Source of the DNA: Methylomonas sp. LL1 | GTDB taxonomy: Bacteria > Pseudomonadota > Gammaproteobacteria > Methylococcales > Methylomonadaceae | Direction of reading: 5' to 3' | NCBI RefSeq assembly: GCF_015711015.1 | Contig: NZ_CP064653.1 | Span: 4,402,001 to 4,466,000, forward strand | DNA length: 64,000 nt | In this document: piece after piece, positions 18,813-28,342 of the stretch | Layout: each line of letters opens with the position of its first letter | Position numbering within the stretch: the first letter of the stretch is position 1 | Notes under the pieces: model-generated | Database searches by the model: none | What the model was told of the DNA's origin: nothing | What the model saw: the letters and a program-made list of their open reading frames with translations, nothing else | Translations under genes and position numbers: made by a program

Positions 18813-19696
18813 TGTCGAGAGAATCGGTTTCCAATAGGGCATTGGGCGCGTATCTGGGCTTTGCTTGCGGCGACGCGCTGGGAGCGACGGTCGAGTTTAT
18901 GTCAGCGAAACAAATCCAAAAACGCTACGGCGAACATCGGGATATGGTGGGTGGCGGATGGTTGGCGCTGGATGCCGGGCAGGTTACCGACGACACCCAG
19001 ATGTCGCTGGCGCTGGGGCAAGCCATCATCGATCATCAGGGTTGGAATCTCCGGGCGGTGGCCGATAATTTTCTGGCCTGGCTGGACAGCGAGCCGCCGG
19101 ATGTCGGCAATACCTGCCGGCGCGGAATTCTGCGCTATCGCGATAGCGGTTTGTTGTGCGGTTCACCGAGCGAGGATGAGGCCGGCAACGGCGCCTGCAT
19201 GCGTAACTTGCCGGTGGTGCTGGCGACTTTGAACCGGCCGGATCTATTTGAACTCTGGAGTCTTCAGCAAAGCCACATCACGCATCACCACCCGCTATCG
19301 GATGCCGCGACCTTGGCGCTGGGGCGAATGGTTAGTCTGTTAATTAACGGGCAAGGCCCGGATGCCTGCCTACTGGAAGCCGAGCGTTTAATCGCGGTGC
19401 ACGCCGAATTCGCTTACAAGCCGTATCCGGAAAAAGCCTCGGGCTATATCGTCGACACCGTACAGACGGTGCTGCATTATTTTTTCAATAGCGACAGTTT
19501 CGAATCTTGCCTGATAGCCACCGTCAATCAAGGCGGCGATGCCGACACTACCGGCGCGCTGGCGGGAATGCTGGCGGGTGCAAGATACGGCGTCGAACAA
19601 ATTCCGCCGCGCTGGCTGGAGCGGTTGGATGGCGTGGTTGTGGAACGGATACGGAGGCAAGTGGAGGAATTACTGCGGTTGGCGGAAATAAGTTAA
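18812..19696 (+). CDS. draG: ADP-ribosyl-dinitrogen-reductase hydrolase
   Basis: 294 residues of the ADP-ribosylglycohydrolase family. Mn-binding acidic motifs are present: FACGDALGATVEF, TDDTQMSLALG and GGDADTTGALAGMLAGA near the C-terminus. DraG removes ADP-ribose from NifH arginine and reactivates nitrogenase, reversing DraT. Normally it is sequestered by PII-type proteins at the membrane when nitrogen is in excess. It is coupled to draT by a one-base overlap and is the end of the transcript. Confidence 0.94.
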   Translation: MSRESVSNRALGAYLGFACGDALGATVEFMSAKQIQKRYGEHRDMVGGGWLALDAGQVTDDTQMSLALGQAIIDHQGWNLRAVADNFLAWLDSEPPDVGNTCRRGILRYRDSGLLCGSPSEDEAGNGACMRNLPVVLATLNRPDLFELWSLQQSHITHHHPLSDAATLALGRMVSLLINGQGPDACLLEAERLIAVHAEFAYKPYPEKASGYIVDTVQTVLHYFFNSDSFESCLIATVNQGGDADTTGALAGMLAGARYGVEQIPPRWLERLDGVVVERIRRQVEELLRLAEIS

Positions 19697-19711
19697 TGAC
19701 AACATAAATCT

Positions 19712-19734
19712 AAGCCGCGGTTTCCGGGCGGCTT
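19712..19734 (+). terminator. Possible terminator hairpin after draG
   Basis: AAGCCGC (19712-19718) and GCGGCTT (19728-19734) form a 7-bp GC-rich stem 15 bases after the draG stop. There is no clear T-run, so intrinsic termination is only possible. It lies between convergent genes. Confidence 0.4.
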
Positions 19735-19745
19735 GGCTGTTGGAA

Positions 19746-20798
19746 CTAAAAAAACTCCACGCCGCCTTTTTCCCGGCCATTCGTGGTTTTTTCGATTAAA
19801 CCTTGCTCGATTAGCGATTCATAAATACAGACCTGGTTTCTGCCATGTTCCTTGGCATAATACAGGGCTTGATCGGCGCAACCGATCACATTATCCGAAC
19901 CTTCTTGGCTGGTTATCTGCACCACGCCGATGCTAACCGTCACATGTCCGACTTGGGGTAATTCATGGCCCTCGATATTGTGCCTTAAGCGGTCAAATGC
20001 CGCTTTAGCGGCATTCAATCCACACGCTTGCAGCAGAATGACGAATTCCTCGCCGCCGTATCGATAAATAAGGTCTTCGTCGCCGCGAATAACTTTTTCC
20101 ATCTGTCTGGCCACCAAGATCAAAACCTCGTCGCCAAATAAATGCCCGTATCGGTCATTGACGGTTTTAAAGAAGTCAATATCAATAACGCCTAGCCAAA
20201 AGCCCATGGGATCTTTTTCGCGTCTTAACAGGCGGCGGCAATTGGTTTCATTGTTTTTAATCAATAGGCGGGTTATTTCCTTGTCGAGAGTTTCCCTGTT
20301 TAATAATTGGGTTAACTTATCTCGCTGATAATGCTCGATTAATTCTAAATAATTGGAGTAAACCTTGAGCAATCCATGCGCGGTGCGCAGGATGTCGAAG
20401 TCGGGGCTTTCTCGGCATTCTTGAATCAAAATGGCGAAAGCGCCGTTATTATGGTCCAGCGCCGGATAAATCAGATGCGTGACTTTTCCGCTTGGGTCCG
20501 ACACTTGTTCCAGTCCTCCGGACAAAACGGCGGCTTTAATGCCGTTTTTCAGATGTTCGGAAATAACGTGCTGTTTGGCATGCGTACCGGTGGTTTTGAT
20601 TACGCCGTTAACCGAAAACGCCAATAAGCCAACCGTAATGACGGGTTTGGTTGAAATCACTTTATATAAGTGAAATTCTTGGCCGACAGCCAGTTCATTA
20701 AGGGTTTTTAATAAACTTTCCTCAATAATTTCCGGGTCATAATGGCGGGTGATTTCGGCCAGGCTATCAATAATATGAAGGGTGCTAATGTTTTTCAT
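19746..20798 (-). CDS. GGDEF diguanylate cyclase
   Basis: About 350 residues. The N-terminal 170 residues form a soluble sensor-like domain resembling GAF folds but not clearly assignable. A GGDEF domain follows with DKLTQLLNRETLD, RYGGEEFVIL and VSIGVVQI, so cyclase activity is expected. There are no membrane segments. ATG 20798 (MKNISTLHIID) was chosen as the natural start; the frame runs on to 20849 without homology. It ends convergently with draG. Confidence 0.82.
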   Translation of the reverse strand: MKNISTLHIIDSLAEITRHYDPEIIEESLLKTLNELAVGQEFHLYKVISTKPVITVGLLAFSVNGVIKTTGTHAKQHVISEHLKNGIKAAVLSGGLEQVSDPSGKVTHLIYPALDHNNGAFAILIQECRESPDFDILRTAHGLLKVYSNYLELIEHYQRDKLTQLLNRETLDKEITRLLIKNNETNCRRLLRREKDPMGFWLGVIDIDFFKTVNDRYGHLFGDEVLILVARQMEKVIRGDEDLIYRYGGEEFVILLQACGLNAAKAAFDRLRHNIEGHELPQVGHVTVSIGVVQITSQEGSDNVIGCADQALYYAKEHGRNQVCIYESLIEQGLIEKTTNGREKGGVEFF

Positions 20799-21043
20799 CG
20801 GTAATCTGATCAGTGTGCGCCGAGACCTTCGATATAAACCAAACCTCATCCGAAACGGTAAGCAACGAACCGGAAACGGCGTTGCTTGCAGGTTTTTCAG
20901 TGATGTTTTGCCCTATAAGCAATACCGGATAACCAATGGCACAATGCCGTTAATGATGCCTGTTGCCGAGCGGTTGCTCATGTAGCCGATTTACCTACTC
21001 TGAACGAATTGTAGATGATTTTATCGCCGCCGCCCGATGAGCA

Positions 21044-21730
21044 TTAGACGGCGACTCCAAATAGGGCGCCGACAGCCGCGGTTAAAGCCATGGCCGATGC
21101 GCCCCAAAAGCCTACCCTTGCGGTGGCGGCCAGCAGGGAGGCGCCTCCGGCGCGGGCGGACAATGCGCCCAAAAATGCCAGAAACAATAGCGAGCCGCCG
21201 GGAACGCTCCAGAGTAATGCCGGCGCCGGAGCTAGCAGCACTATCAGCAGCGGTAATCCCGCGCCGAGCGCAAAACTAGCGGCCGATGAAAATGCCGCCA
21301 GTACGGGGCGGGCGGCCGATGTATCGGTAATGCCCAGTTCATCCCGGCCATGCGCGCCGAGTGCGTCATGCTGCATCAATTGGGTGGCGACTTGCGCGGC
21401 CAATGCGTGATCGAGCCCGCGTTCGACGTAGATAGCCGTCATTTCCGCGTGTTCGTGTTCGGGGTCGGCGGCCAATTCCTTGCGCTCCCTGTCTAAATCG
21501 GCGCGTTCGCTATCGGCTTGCGAACTGACCGAAACGTACTCGCCGGCGGCCATCGACATGGCGCCGGCTACCAAACCGGCGATGCCGGCGATTAAAATAC
21601 TGTGTTGAGCCGCACCCGCGGTCGCCACGCCCAAGATCAGGCTGGCCGTGGAAACGATACCGTCGTTCGCGCCGAGCACTGCCGCGCGCAACCAGCTTAT
21701 GCGGTGAATTCTGTGTCTTTCGATATGCAT
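21044..21730 (-). CDS. VIT1/CCC1-family Fe/Mn transporter
   Basis: 228 residues. WLRAAVLGANDGIVSTASLILGV and GAMSMAAGEYVSVSSQ are signatures of the vacuolar iron transporter/CCC1 (DUF125) family. About five membrane helices are seen, with an acidic cytoplasmic metal-binding stretch (DRERKELAADPEHEHAEM) between the second and third. It probably exports Fe2+ or Mn2+ from the cytoplasm. It is divergent from the membrane protein gene at 21863. Confidence 0.88.
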   Translation of the reverse strand: MHIERHRIHRISWLRAAVLGANDGIVSTASLILGVATAGAAQHSILIAGIAGLVAGAMSMAAGEYVSVSSQADSERADLDRERKELAADPEHEHAEMTAIYVERGLDHALAAQVATQLMQHDALGAHGRDELGITDTSAARPVLAAFSSAASFALGAGLPLLIVLLAPAPALLWSVPGGSLLFLAFLGALSARAGGASLLAATARVGFWGASAMALTAAVGALFGVAV

Positions 21731-21862
21731 GGCGCCGCTCCGGCTAAGATGGTCATGGCTGGATTATCGGTGAATTTTCGCCGGCTAAAAAATAATTTGA
21801 CATTTTTGATTGTCAGGGCATACATAATCAGTTTAACGCAATCGCTTTTCGGAGGAATTGTT

Positions 21863-22381
21863 ATGTCTCAACCAACTTATCTGGATTCCGTGGATCATCC
21901 CGTTATTGCAATCGTGTCAGGCGTCGATCGAGAAGTCGAACGGGGCGAAGATATTTTGATGCTGGGCTATAGCCTGGTGTTGATGGCGCCGATTTTCGCC
22001 CCGATTGCGCCGCCCAAGGTGCTTTTACCGTTGATGGCGTTGGCGTTTGTCATATCGGTCTGTCTGGCCAGGATGAATTTTTTGGGAATAGGGCGAAAAT
22101 TATCCGCCGCGATGGCTGTTCAGGAAGGCCATGACTTATCGTTGTTGCGCCCGATTACCGATATTTTTGCCGAGCATCCCAAAACTACATTGACCGATGG
22201 TTTCAATCCGCTGAAAAATCCGATGCGTACCGCCAAAAGTATCCTGGGGGCGATGATGATCAATCCGTTCTGGATGCCGATTTTTTATATGCTGGGTTTG
22301 CAGTTCGCGGAAGATAAACAGCTTAGTTTGTTGAACCAGGCCGTGATCGACGTGGAACAAAAAACCGCTCATTGGCGTTAG
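21863..22381 (+). CDS. Hypothetical inner-membrane protein
   Basis: 172 residues with a strong GGAGGA 6 bases before ATG 21863. Two adjacent membrane segments (LMAPIFAPIAPPKVLLPLMALAFV) lie in the middle and a weaker hydrophobic stretch (MMINPFWMPIFYMLGL) near the C-terminus. I do not recognise the family. It stands alone, divergent from the VIT gene, and is expressed from its own promoter in the AT-rich stretch 21780-21850. Confidence 0.7.
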   Translation: MSQPTYLDSVDHPVIAIVSGVDREVERGEDILMLGYSLVLMAPIFAPIAPPKVLLPLMALAFVISVCLARMNFLGIGRKLSAAMAVQEGHDLSLLRPITDIFAEHPKTTLTDGFNPLKNPMRTAKSILGAMMINPFWMPIFYMLGLQFAEDKQLSLLNQAVIDVEQKTAHWR

Positions 22382-22490
22382 GCACAATATTTCTCCGCTA
22401 TTTGCCGCCGGCAGCGGAGGCTGGAAACTCCGGTACCGGCGGCCGATTTTTAGTTTTCTGGCGCCAATCTAATCGGAAGCAAGCCGTCAT

Positions 22491-22892
22491 TTATTGCACT
22501 CTGATCAAGTAACCGTCGGTTTTTTCACAGCCGGGTTTGCTATGCGCGGTGACGCTGATACGGACGAAGCCGTGTTGAAAGGGCCGGTCCAATTTGCCGG
22601 TTACTTCCAGTCGGCCGCTTTTCTGCGGGGTAATTTCGAGTTGTTTCGCGCTGAAGTGTTCCTTGGTCTGGCCGGTACTGATGTTGACTTCAACCGATGT
22701 GGGAACGGTATTGGACGAGGCTACAAAAGAAAATTCGCGAAAGCTTTGCAGATATTTATTGGTCGCCGGCTGAAATTCGGAGAAAGTTGGTTTGACGCAG
22801 CTGCTGGAGCTCGAGCCGCTACCGTAGGCGTGAGCGGCATCGATTTGTAAGCTCAGTAAAACCGCGGTGGTGGTTAAGTAGAGGTATTTCAT
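22491..22892 (-). CDS. Small exported protein, unknown function
   Basis: 133 residues. A signal peptide (MKYLYLTTTAVLLSLQIDAAHA) is followed by a Ser/Gly-rich mature start with one Cys and a beta-rich domain with a second Cys (SKPGCEKTDG); the two could form a disulfide. GGAG lies 6 bases upstream of the ATG. No domain is recognised. The layout (beta strands, hydrophobic alternation) is like periplasmic immunoglobulin-type folds, which is only an impression. Confidence 0.65.
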   Translation of the reverse strand: MKYLYLTTTAVLLSLQIDAAHAYGSGSSSSSCVKPTFSEFQPATNKYLQSFREFSFVASSNTVPTSVEVNISTGQTKEHFSAKQLEITPQKSGRLEVTGKLDRPFQHGFVRISVTAHSKPGCEKTDGYLIRVQ

Positions 22893-22967
22893 GGCTTGCT
22901 CCGCTGTGGGTTATTATTATAAGAGCCCTTAAGATACCAACAATTTGTCAATATGTGAGGAATACCG

Positions 22968-23315
22968 ATGCCATATTTAAAGTTGAGTACCAATGTCGAG
23001 ATCAGCTCGCAACAAACGCCGAAATTGCTGGCCGATTTTTCCCAGCTATTGGCCAAGGAAACCGGCAAGCCGGAGCGTTATGTGATGGTTGAAGTCACCG
23101 GCGGTAAAACCATGCTATTTGGCGGCAATGATCAGCCGCTGGCCTATGTCGAATGCAAAAGTATCGGTTTGTCGCCGGTGCAGGCCAAAACCCTGTCGGC
23201 CGCCATTTCTCGGGTATTGACCTCGCAACTGTCGGTGGCGGCCGATCGGATATATATCGAGTTCAGCAATTGTCCGGCCGAATTTTGGGGCTGGAACGGT
23301 GCGACTTTCGGTTAA
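22968..23315 (+). CDS. MIF-family (phenylpyruvate) tautomerase
   Basis: 115 residues, the normal size of the macrophage migration inhibitory factor family. The catalytic N-terminal proline follows Met1 (MPYLKL). The C-terminal block IYIEFSNCPAEFWGWNGATFG is characteristic of the family. It probably forms a trimer with keto-enol tautomerase activity; the physiological substrate in bacteria is unknown. It is a single-gene unit, with no metabolic context. Confidence 0.88.
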   Translation: MPYLKLSTNVEISSQQTPKLLADFSQLLAKETGKPERYVMVEVTGGKTMLFGGNDQPLAYVECKSIGLSPVQAKTLSAAISRVLTSQLSVAADRIYIEFSNCPAEFWGWNGATFG

Positions 23316-23365
23316 GTCTTGGGCGCGGTTAGCCATAATCCGCGCGCCACGCCTTAAACCACGCC

Positions 23366-25390
23366 TTAAAAAGGTATGAACAATAGAGCCATGACGTCAT
23401 TCCGGTAGCCGTCGGCGGTTTTATATTCCCGATAACCCTTGGATGCCGCCATCCCGAGTACGTAACTTTTATCGCGGAATTGGATAATATCCGAACTGCG
23501 TTGGCCGGTTTTTAGCGCAAAAAAACTGTCGTCCAAATCCAGGGTTTCTCCCGCGTGTAGATCAGGCCGATTGGCCACGGCGATGATGGCTTTTTTTCTG
23601 TCGGCGAACACGGCAAAACAGTCCGGCAAAATTTGTTCTTCCTCGTCTCGCGGCAGAATTTCCAGCAACATCGCTTCAAATTGCGGTTCGCTATCAAATA
23701 CCAGGCCAATCCCACCCAGCACTTTGTTCGAGTCGGCCAAATCGGTTATCGCCGCGTTGTAAATGTAGGTATGGCGTTGTTGATACAGATGAGTGCGAAC
23801 AAACGGCGACACGCTGTAACTCTGGCTGTCGCTGTTTTGCAACGCGGCCTGGGCGCCGGTCGAGTGATCGACCCGAGTGCCGATCAAATTGGCCAGTTTG
23901 TTATTTGAAACAGCCAGAATTTCCCCGTTCAAATCGTAGACATAGAGATTGGTATACACCGTATACAACGCATTGATATATTGCAAGATCTCGCTGATCT
24001 GGTGTTTATCGCCAAGCGAGATGTCCCCATGGGCCAGATTGCGCCTGAATGCCGAGGTCAGCGCCCACCAGCGGCAATCGTTGGCTCTTTCGTACAAATT
24101 GCGATCCATGATGTCGACCGCCAGGGCAGCTAGAAAGCCGGCATTATTCAGATGCGACGACATCACCGTCACTTCCTGCAGACTGTTGACCGACGCGGTA
24201 AAAATGCTGGCGATGTCCGAGCCGATTTGTTTGATGGCTTCCAGAACCGGCATGAATTCGGCGGCATTCTTGCGGGCCGAGGCAATCTGGCCGTTCAGTA
24301 CCAGCAAACCCAGGTCGGCGTTGATGTCGGCCGAGGCTTTGCGAATGTCGCGCAACTGTTGCGGAAAGGAACTGGCCTGATCGATGATGTCCGCGTAATC
24401 GCTACGGGAGGTTGCCGTCGGATCGGGGCAGAAGGCCTTATCCAGCGGTGTCATCATTTGTCCCCGCCAGCCCAGGCCGTAGAAACCTTGATAACCCGCT
24501 GTACGGCGGGTATTGGTGATAAATTCCCGCCGTTGGTGCGGGACGATACGGACGGCGTCCGCGGGACTAAGTTTGGTTTGCAGCGGCAGGGATTGTTCGT
24601 CGCTGCTGGCTATGACCTTGCCGTCGGCGCCCAATATACTGATGATGCCGGCATCGCCGCGATCGAGCAAATTAGCGAAAATGCCCTGCATCTCGTCGTC
24701 GAATCGAAAGCATAGGCATAACACGCCCAAGGCTTTTGAGCCCTTTCGATCGGTTTCGCTGATTTTGCTGGAATAAATCAGCGCGTGGCGCCGGTTGGGT
24801 TGTAGCTCCGAATATCCGAAGCTCTCTAGGTAGTCGCGGTCGCTTGCCAGCGTCTCCGCCAGCAACGGATCGTTGGAAAATTTGACCGGGTTGGATTGAT
24901 CCAAATGGGCGCGGAGTTGGCCCTGGGTGTCGAACAGCATGATTTCATCGTATACGCTGTATTTTTTGACGTATTCCCGCAGGCGGTTTTCGATGAACTC
25001 AATCTGTTGCAGGCTGGGACTCGGTTCGCTCAGAAAAACCCGAATGTCGTCATCGGTCGCCAGGAAACCGACGTCGGCGGTGCGTTCGAATAAATTGCGG
25101 ATCAGCAAGTCGATAGCCACTTGCGCCTTGGATGAATTATCCAGAACCAGCTTCTGTAAATTTTCGAACAGCAGGTTTTGAGTCAGTTTGCGCTGCAATT
25201 CCCCAAATTTGCTTTGGGTGCGATTCATGTCGTCCAAAATGGTGGGGGCGACATTGTGGCTGTTGATTTTGCCGATCAGGGTGATCTTGCCCCACCAACC
25301 GTTCAATTGCGCCAATCGGCTTTCGAAGCTTTTGACATCCGGCATGGCCGTCAAAAGTTTGGATTCATGAGATTCCAGGAGTGTAATCAT
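23366..25390 (-). CDS. Double-Cache protein with MCP-like central hairpin
   Basis: 674 residues with no signal peptide or membrane helix. Two similar sensor halves resembling Cache/PDC folds are seen (about 90-290 and 420-620), each with helix, YDEIMLFDTQG or YVYDLNGEILA strand, and a later motif (LGVLCLCF, LGGIGLVF). The middle (about 355-405: LGLLVLNGQIASARKNAA...I-Q-I-G-S-D-I-A) resembles the tip of a chemoreceptor signalling hairpin. I infer a soluble chemoreceptor-like protein with two sensors. No Che genes adjoin it. The start is uncertain, since no ribosome site is seen before 25390. Confidence 0.6.
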   Translation of the reverse strand: MITLLESHESKLLTAMPDVKSFESRLAQLNGWWGKITLIGKINSHNVAPTILDDMNRTQSKFGELQRKLTQNLLFENLQKLVLDNSSKAQVAIDLLIRNLFERTADVGFLATDDDIRVFLSEPSPSLQQIEFIENRLREYVKKYSVYDEIMLFDTQGQLRAHLDQSNPVKFSNDPLLAETLASDRDYLESFGYSELQPNRRHALIYSSKISETDRKGSKALGVLCLCFRFDDEMQGIFANLLDRGDAGIISILGADGKVIASSDEQSLPLQTKLSPADAVRIVPHQRREFITNTRRTAGYQGFYGLGWRGQMMTPLDKAFCPDPTATSRSDYADIIDQASSFPQQLRDIRKASADINADLGLLVLNGQIASARKNAAEFMPVLEAIKQIGSDIASIFTASVNSLQEVTVMSSHLNNAGFLAALAVDIMDRNLYERANDCRWWALTSAFRRNLAHGDISLGDKHQISEILQYINALYTVYTNLYVYDLNGEILAVSNNKLANLIGTRVDHSTGAQAALQNSDSQSYSVSPFVRTHLYQQRHTYIYNAAITDLADSNKVLGGIGLVFDSEPQFEAMLLEILPRDEEEQILPDCFAVFADRKKAIIAVANRPDLHAGETLDLDDSFFALKTGQRSSDIIQFRDKSYVLGMAASKGYREYKTADGYRNDVMALLFIPF

Positions 25391-25942
25391 GGGCTGTCTA
25401 TCGTTAACAAGTTAAATGAGCGGGATGGATGGCATGAAGCGTCTAAGGCTTTCGTTCAAAATAATTTTCTGAAATTGTTTGGATATTTCTTCTCCTTAAA
25501 TCCCAATGCCATTTTTGCTGATCGAGTATCGCTGGAGGGGCTTTAGCCGCGACCAAGGCTTATCTCGTCGCGGCTGAAACCCCAACTACGCAGCCCAGTC
25601 CGAAAACAACTTTCCAAATGGGGCAAATCGAGTGCTTACCGCTAAAAATTTCGCGTTTGATTCGTCTAAGCAGGATTTATACCAATGGCCGCGTTCAGGC
25701 CTTCCGTTCAGTGGCGTGCCGAATAGATCAATGAATGCACCAAAAATGCACGTTATGCGCTGATATGGTGCTTGATGGACGGGTTTTAACGGCATTTAGC
25801 CGTATTTGGGTTATGCCGCGAAAGCGAAACACTTTGTTTGCGGCTTGCGCTGGTTAGGCGGTTGTGAGTGTGTTAATTTGACGCGATGCCGCTTTCTGCC
25901 GACATGCTTATATTTTCCACATTCAATCATCAGGAGATTCCT
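25391..25942. other. Gene-free interval with REP-like hairpin
   Basis: Between the divergent Cache and bacterioferritin genes. It holds the palindrome at 25537-25583. A 69-codon minus frame (25586-25795) shows no domain or ribosome site. The bacterioferritin ribosome site (AGGAG at 25932-25936) is at its right end. Confidence 0.45.
25537..25583. repeat. REP-like palindrome
   Basis: A 17-base arm (25537-25553) pairs with 25567-25583 around a 13-base loop, all Watson-Crick except two G-T pairs; the core is GCCGCGAC/GTCGCGGC. It resembles the GTCGCGGCT-type REP elements common in Pseudomonas and Xanthomonas genomes. Confidence 0.75.
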
Positions 25943-26407
25943 ATGCAAGGCGATAAAAAAGTCATCGAATATTTAAACAAAGCCCTGGAAAACGAGCTGA
26001 CCGCCATCAATCAATACTTTTTGCATGCGCGCATGTATAAAAACTGGGGTTATCAAAAACTCAACGAAAAGGTTTATCACGAGTCGATAGACGAAATGAA
26101 GCATGCCGATAAACTGATCGAACGGATTTTGTTTTTGGAAGGCCTGCCAAACCTGCAAAGTTTGGGCAAATTGTTGATTGGTGAAAATCCCAAGGAAATG
26201 CTGGAATGCGACCTGAAACTGGAAAAACTGGCCGAACCCTTATTGCGCGAGGCCATTGCCTATTGCGAAAGCGTCAGCGACTATATCTCCAGGGAATTGT
26301 TCGAACATATCCTGGAAAGCGAGGAAGAACATATCGATTGGCTGGAAACTCAACTGGGCTTGGTAGAGCAAATCGGCATTCAAAACTATCTGCAATCGCA
26401 GATGTGA
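25943..26407 (+). CDS. bfr: Bacterioferritin
   Basis: 154 residues, close to the usual 155-160. The four-helix ferritin fold shows ferroxidase ligands in [17 protein letters not shown], the [10 protein letters not shown] block (Glu, His and the haem-ligating Met) and [13 protein letters not shown]. It forms a 24-subunit shell that oxidises and stores iron and binds haem between subunits. AGGAG stands 6 bases before ATG 25943. No ferredoxin-type bfd is next to it. Confidence 0.95.
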   Translation: MQGDKKVIEYLNKALENELTAINQYFLHARMYKNWGYQKLNEKVYHESIDEMKHADKLIERILFLEGLPNLQSLGKLLIGENPKEMLECDLKLEKLAEPLLREAIAYCESVSDYISRELFEHILESEEEHIDWLETQLGLVEQIGIQNYLQSQM

Positions 26408-26440
26408 TTGTTAAGCGATTAATCAAAATTAACCGGCTAA

Positions 26441-26565
26441 GGATCTGGTTGGAAATAATTTCCCTGAATTGATTGTAGGGGCGATTTTAATCGCCCTGGG
26501 CGAATGAATTCGCCCCTACAAGATATTCAAATATCAGGAACTTATTTTTGACGAAATCCTTGGCA
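26441..26565 (+). repeat. Dispersed palindromic repeat, copy 1
   Basis: The segment TGGTTGGAAATAATTTCCCT leads into a double palindrome between GTAGGGGCGA and TCGCCCCTAC (26475-26519): GGCGATTTTAATCGCC and GGGCGAATGAATTCGCCC are each self-complementary. A right-hand block (TTATTTTTGACGAAATCCT) follows. The same blocks recur in inverted orientation at 49757-49870. It probably is a non-autonomous REP/MITE-like element. Confidence 0.8.
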
Positions 26566-26740
26566 AGAATTTTTGGCTAGTGTCATGCAGGCATACATAC
26601 CCCTAGGACAAATGGATTTCCAGGTCACCGGAATGGAGCGTTCTTGCTTCCTAATTTGGCCTAATAATGCATTCAAGCGTGGAGGTAGCTATCGTGCCAG
26701 ATCCCTACACGTGATACGTTAAAGTCATTCTTCGAGTCAT

Positions 26741-27133
26741 ATGATTAGTTCTGTATACGCTGCCTTGTCGGCACTAGTGATCGTATGGTTATCGCTTCGC
26801 GTGATAAATCTACGCCGAACAAAAAAGGTTCGCCTGGGCGATGGGGGAGAACAGGAACTTCAAATTGCTATTCGAGCACAGGGTAACGCCACCGAATACA
26901 TCCCTATCTCAGTTATCCTGCTGTTACTTCTGGAGCTGAATCATGGCCACATGGTCTTGATTCACATTGGTGGCATTGCGGTCCTGGTTGGGCGTCTGAT
27001 ACATGCACGCGGTTTGTTGACCGAAAATCTTGGTTACCGCGTCCAGGGAATGCAAGTGACTATCTTTACCATAATCGGCTTGGCGCTGGCGAATCTGGTT
27101 TATGTTTTGGGTAATGGCTTACAGCTGCTATAG
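26741..27133 (+). CDS. MAPEG-family membrane protein
   Basis: 130 residues with four predicted membrane helices. RAQGNATEYIPI matches the conserved RAxxNxxE-like signature of MAPEG proteins (membrane-associated eicosanoid and glutathione metabolism). Bacterial members are often glutathione transferase/peroxidase-like or of unknown role. No strong ribosome site is visible. It follows the dispersed repeat and is not in an operon. Confidence 0.85.
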   Translation: MISSVYAALSALVIVWLSLRVINLRRTKKVRLGDGGEQELQIAIRAQGNATEYIPISVILLLLLELNHGHMVLIHIGGIAVLVGRLIHARGLLTENLGYRVQGMQVTIFTIIGLALANLVYVLGNGLQLL

Positions 27134-27456
27134 CAAGATGCGCCGGGTTTCAACGATACCTGATAGGTTTCATCGGTGGGAGGATGAAGCAGAGTCGCCC
27201 ACGCTGTTGTTGATGCGCAGAGTCTGGAACTTTATCCGGTCATGAAGGCCAAGGCGTCTACCCGGCAAGGGCTGTTTTTCGATAAGGCCCGAAGATCGGT
27301 GCGGTCGAAGATTCCATCCTGATACAAGCGTTCCTGCCCCGTCTTGATTTCGACAACGGCAATCAGCAGGCCTTCGCAAAGAGCGGGGGCGCCGCCAAAC
27401 AGGACAGATAACGCGGGGTAAGTATTTCGTTCGTGCGATTGCAAAAAAATCAAGTA
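27134..27456. other. Gene-free interval, possible gene remnant
   Basis: On the minus strand a 73-codon frame (27232-27453, TTG start) has protein-like composition but no recognised domain and no ribosome site. It may be the remnant of a gene once following the cytochrome-like lipoprotein. No hairpin stands out. Confidence 0.3.
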
Positions 27457-27936
27457 TCAAGAGGCCGGAACGGTAGAGATATGGAATAGTTCATGACAGG
27501 CTGTGCAGGTGGCATCCATTTGTTTCAACGTGGCCGGAATATCGTCCAGCTGATAGATTTGGTTCCGAGACCTAAGGGTTTTCGCTTCGTCGCGGAGCTT
27601 GTCGGTTAGAGATCGAACCATCTGCTGTTTGTCCGCATCCAGATTCAATTCCGGTTTTACCGCCACTATGCAGTCCACTATGTTTTCGGCGCCATCGGCG
27701 ACCTCCAACACTAGCGAACTTGCCTGCCGACGTTGACTGTCCATTTCCGGTTCGGTCAATCTTCTCTCAAATGTCAGATTGTGCAGTCGGCGAATCAAAT
27801 TCGTCAATTTAGTGCCTTCGATGGCGTGCAATAGGTTCTGGCGGTCGTGGGTGGCCGCCGGTGGTTGTTTCGTGGAAACACAACCGGTCAAGGCCGGTAC
27901 CAGCAATAGTGCAATGATCCGTGAAGTTTTTTGCAT
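27457..27936 (-). CDS. c-type cytochrome-like lipoprotein
   Basis: 159 residues. A lipoprotein signal (MQKTSRIIALLLVPALTGC, Cys lipidated) opens it. A mostly helical domain ends in a single haem motif CTACH at about residue 144, the C-terminal position typical of class II cytochromes (cytochrome c'/c556). ATG 27936 has AGGAGA 5 bases upstream. It is probably a periplasmic membrane-anchored haem protein; its partner is unknown. Confidence 0.7.
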   Translation of the reverse strand: MQKTSRIIALLLVPALTGCVSTKQPPAATHDRQNLLHAIEGTKLTNLIRRLHNLTFERRLTEPEMDSQRRQASSLVLEVADGAENIVDCIVAVKPELNLDADKQQMVRSLTDKLRDEAKTLRSRNQIYQLDDIPATLKQMDATCTACHELFHISTVPAS

Positions 27937-28342
27937 GATTTTCTCCTGGTAAAGTTTATCGCTGGTCGTGGCCGGTGAAGTATGAAGGTAGCGCATGGGC
28001 CATGCCCAATCCCAGCTTTGCAGGACTTACACCGGTAGGTAAAAATAATCCAGGAAGCCGGAAGGCGTGGTTTTTAATTTTCAATCGTTTCGGCGACCCT
28101 GACCAAAATTATTTTATATACAACATAACTTAGTTCTTTGGAATCAACCTAACCAGAATTGCCGTAAATCGTATTGGCTCAAAAGTAAAGGAATTTGATG
28201 GTTATTGTTTGCCGTCAAAAACTAAGACCTATTTTATTGGCCTATGTTGGATAGCGCATAGACCGCAATCTCCCTACTGTATACCCTGAATTTAGGATCA
28301 ATCGGCGCTAGAAGCCTTGTAAAAAGGCGCGCGACGATAAAT
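27937..28342. other. Divergent intergenic region
   Basis: It separates the cytochrome-like lipoprotein from the diguanylate cyclase. It is AT-rich around 28070-28260 and should contain both promoters. No coding frame or clear repeat is visible. Confidence 0.35.
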
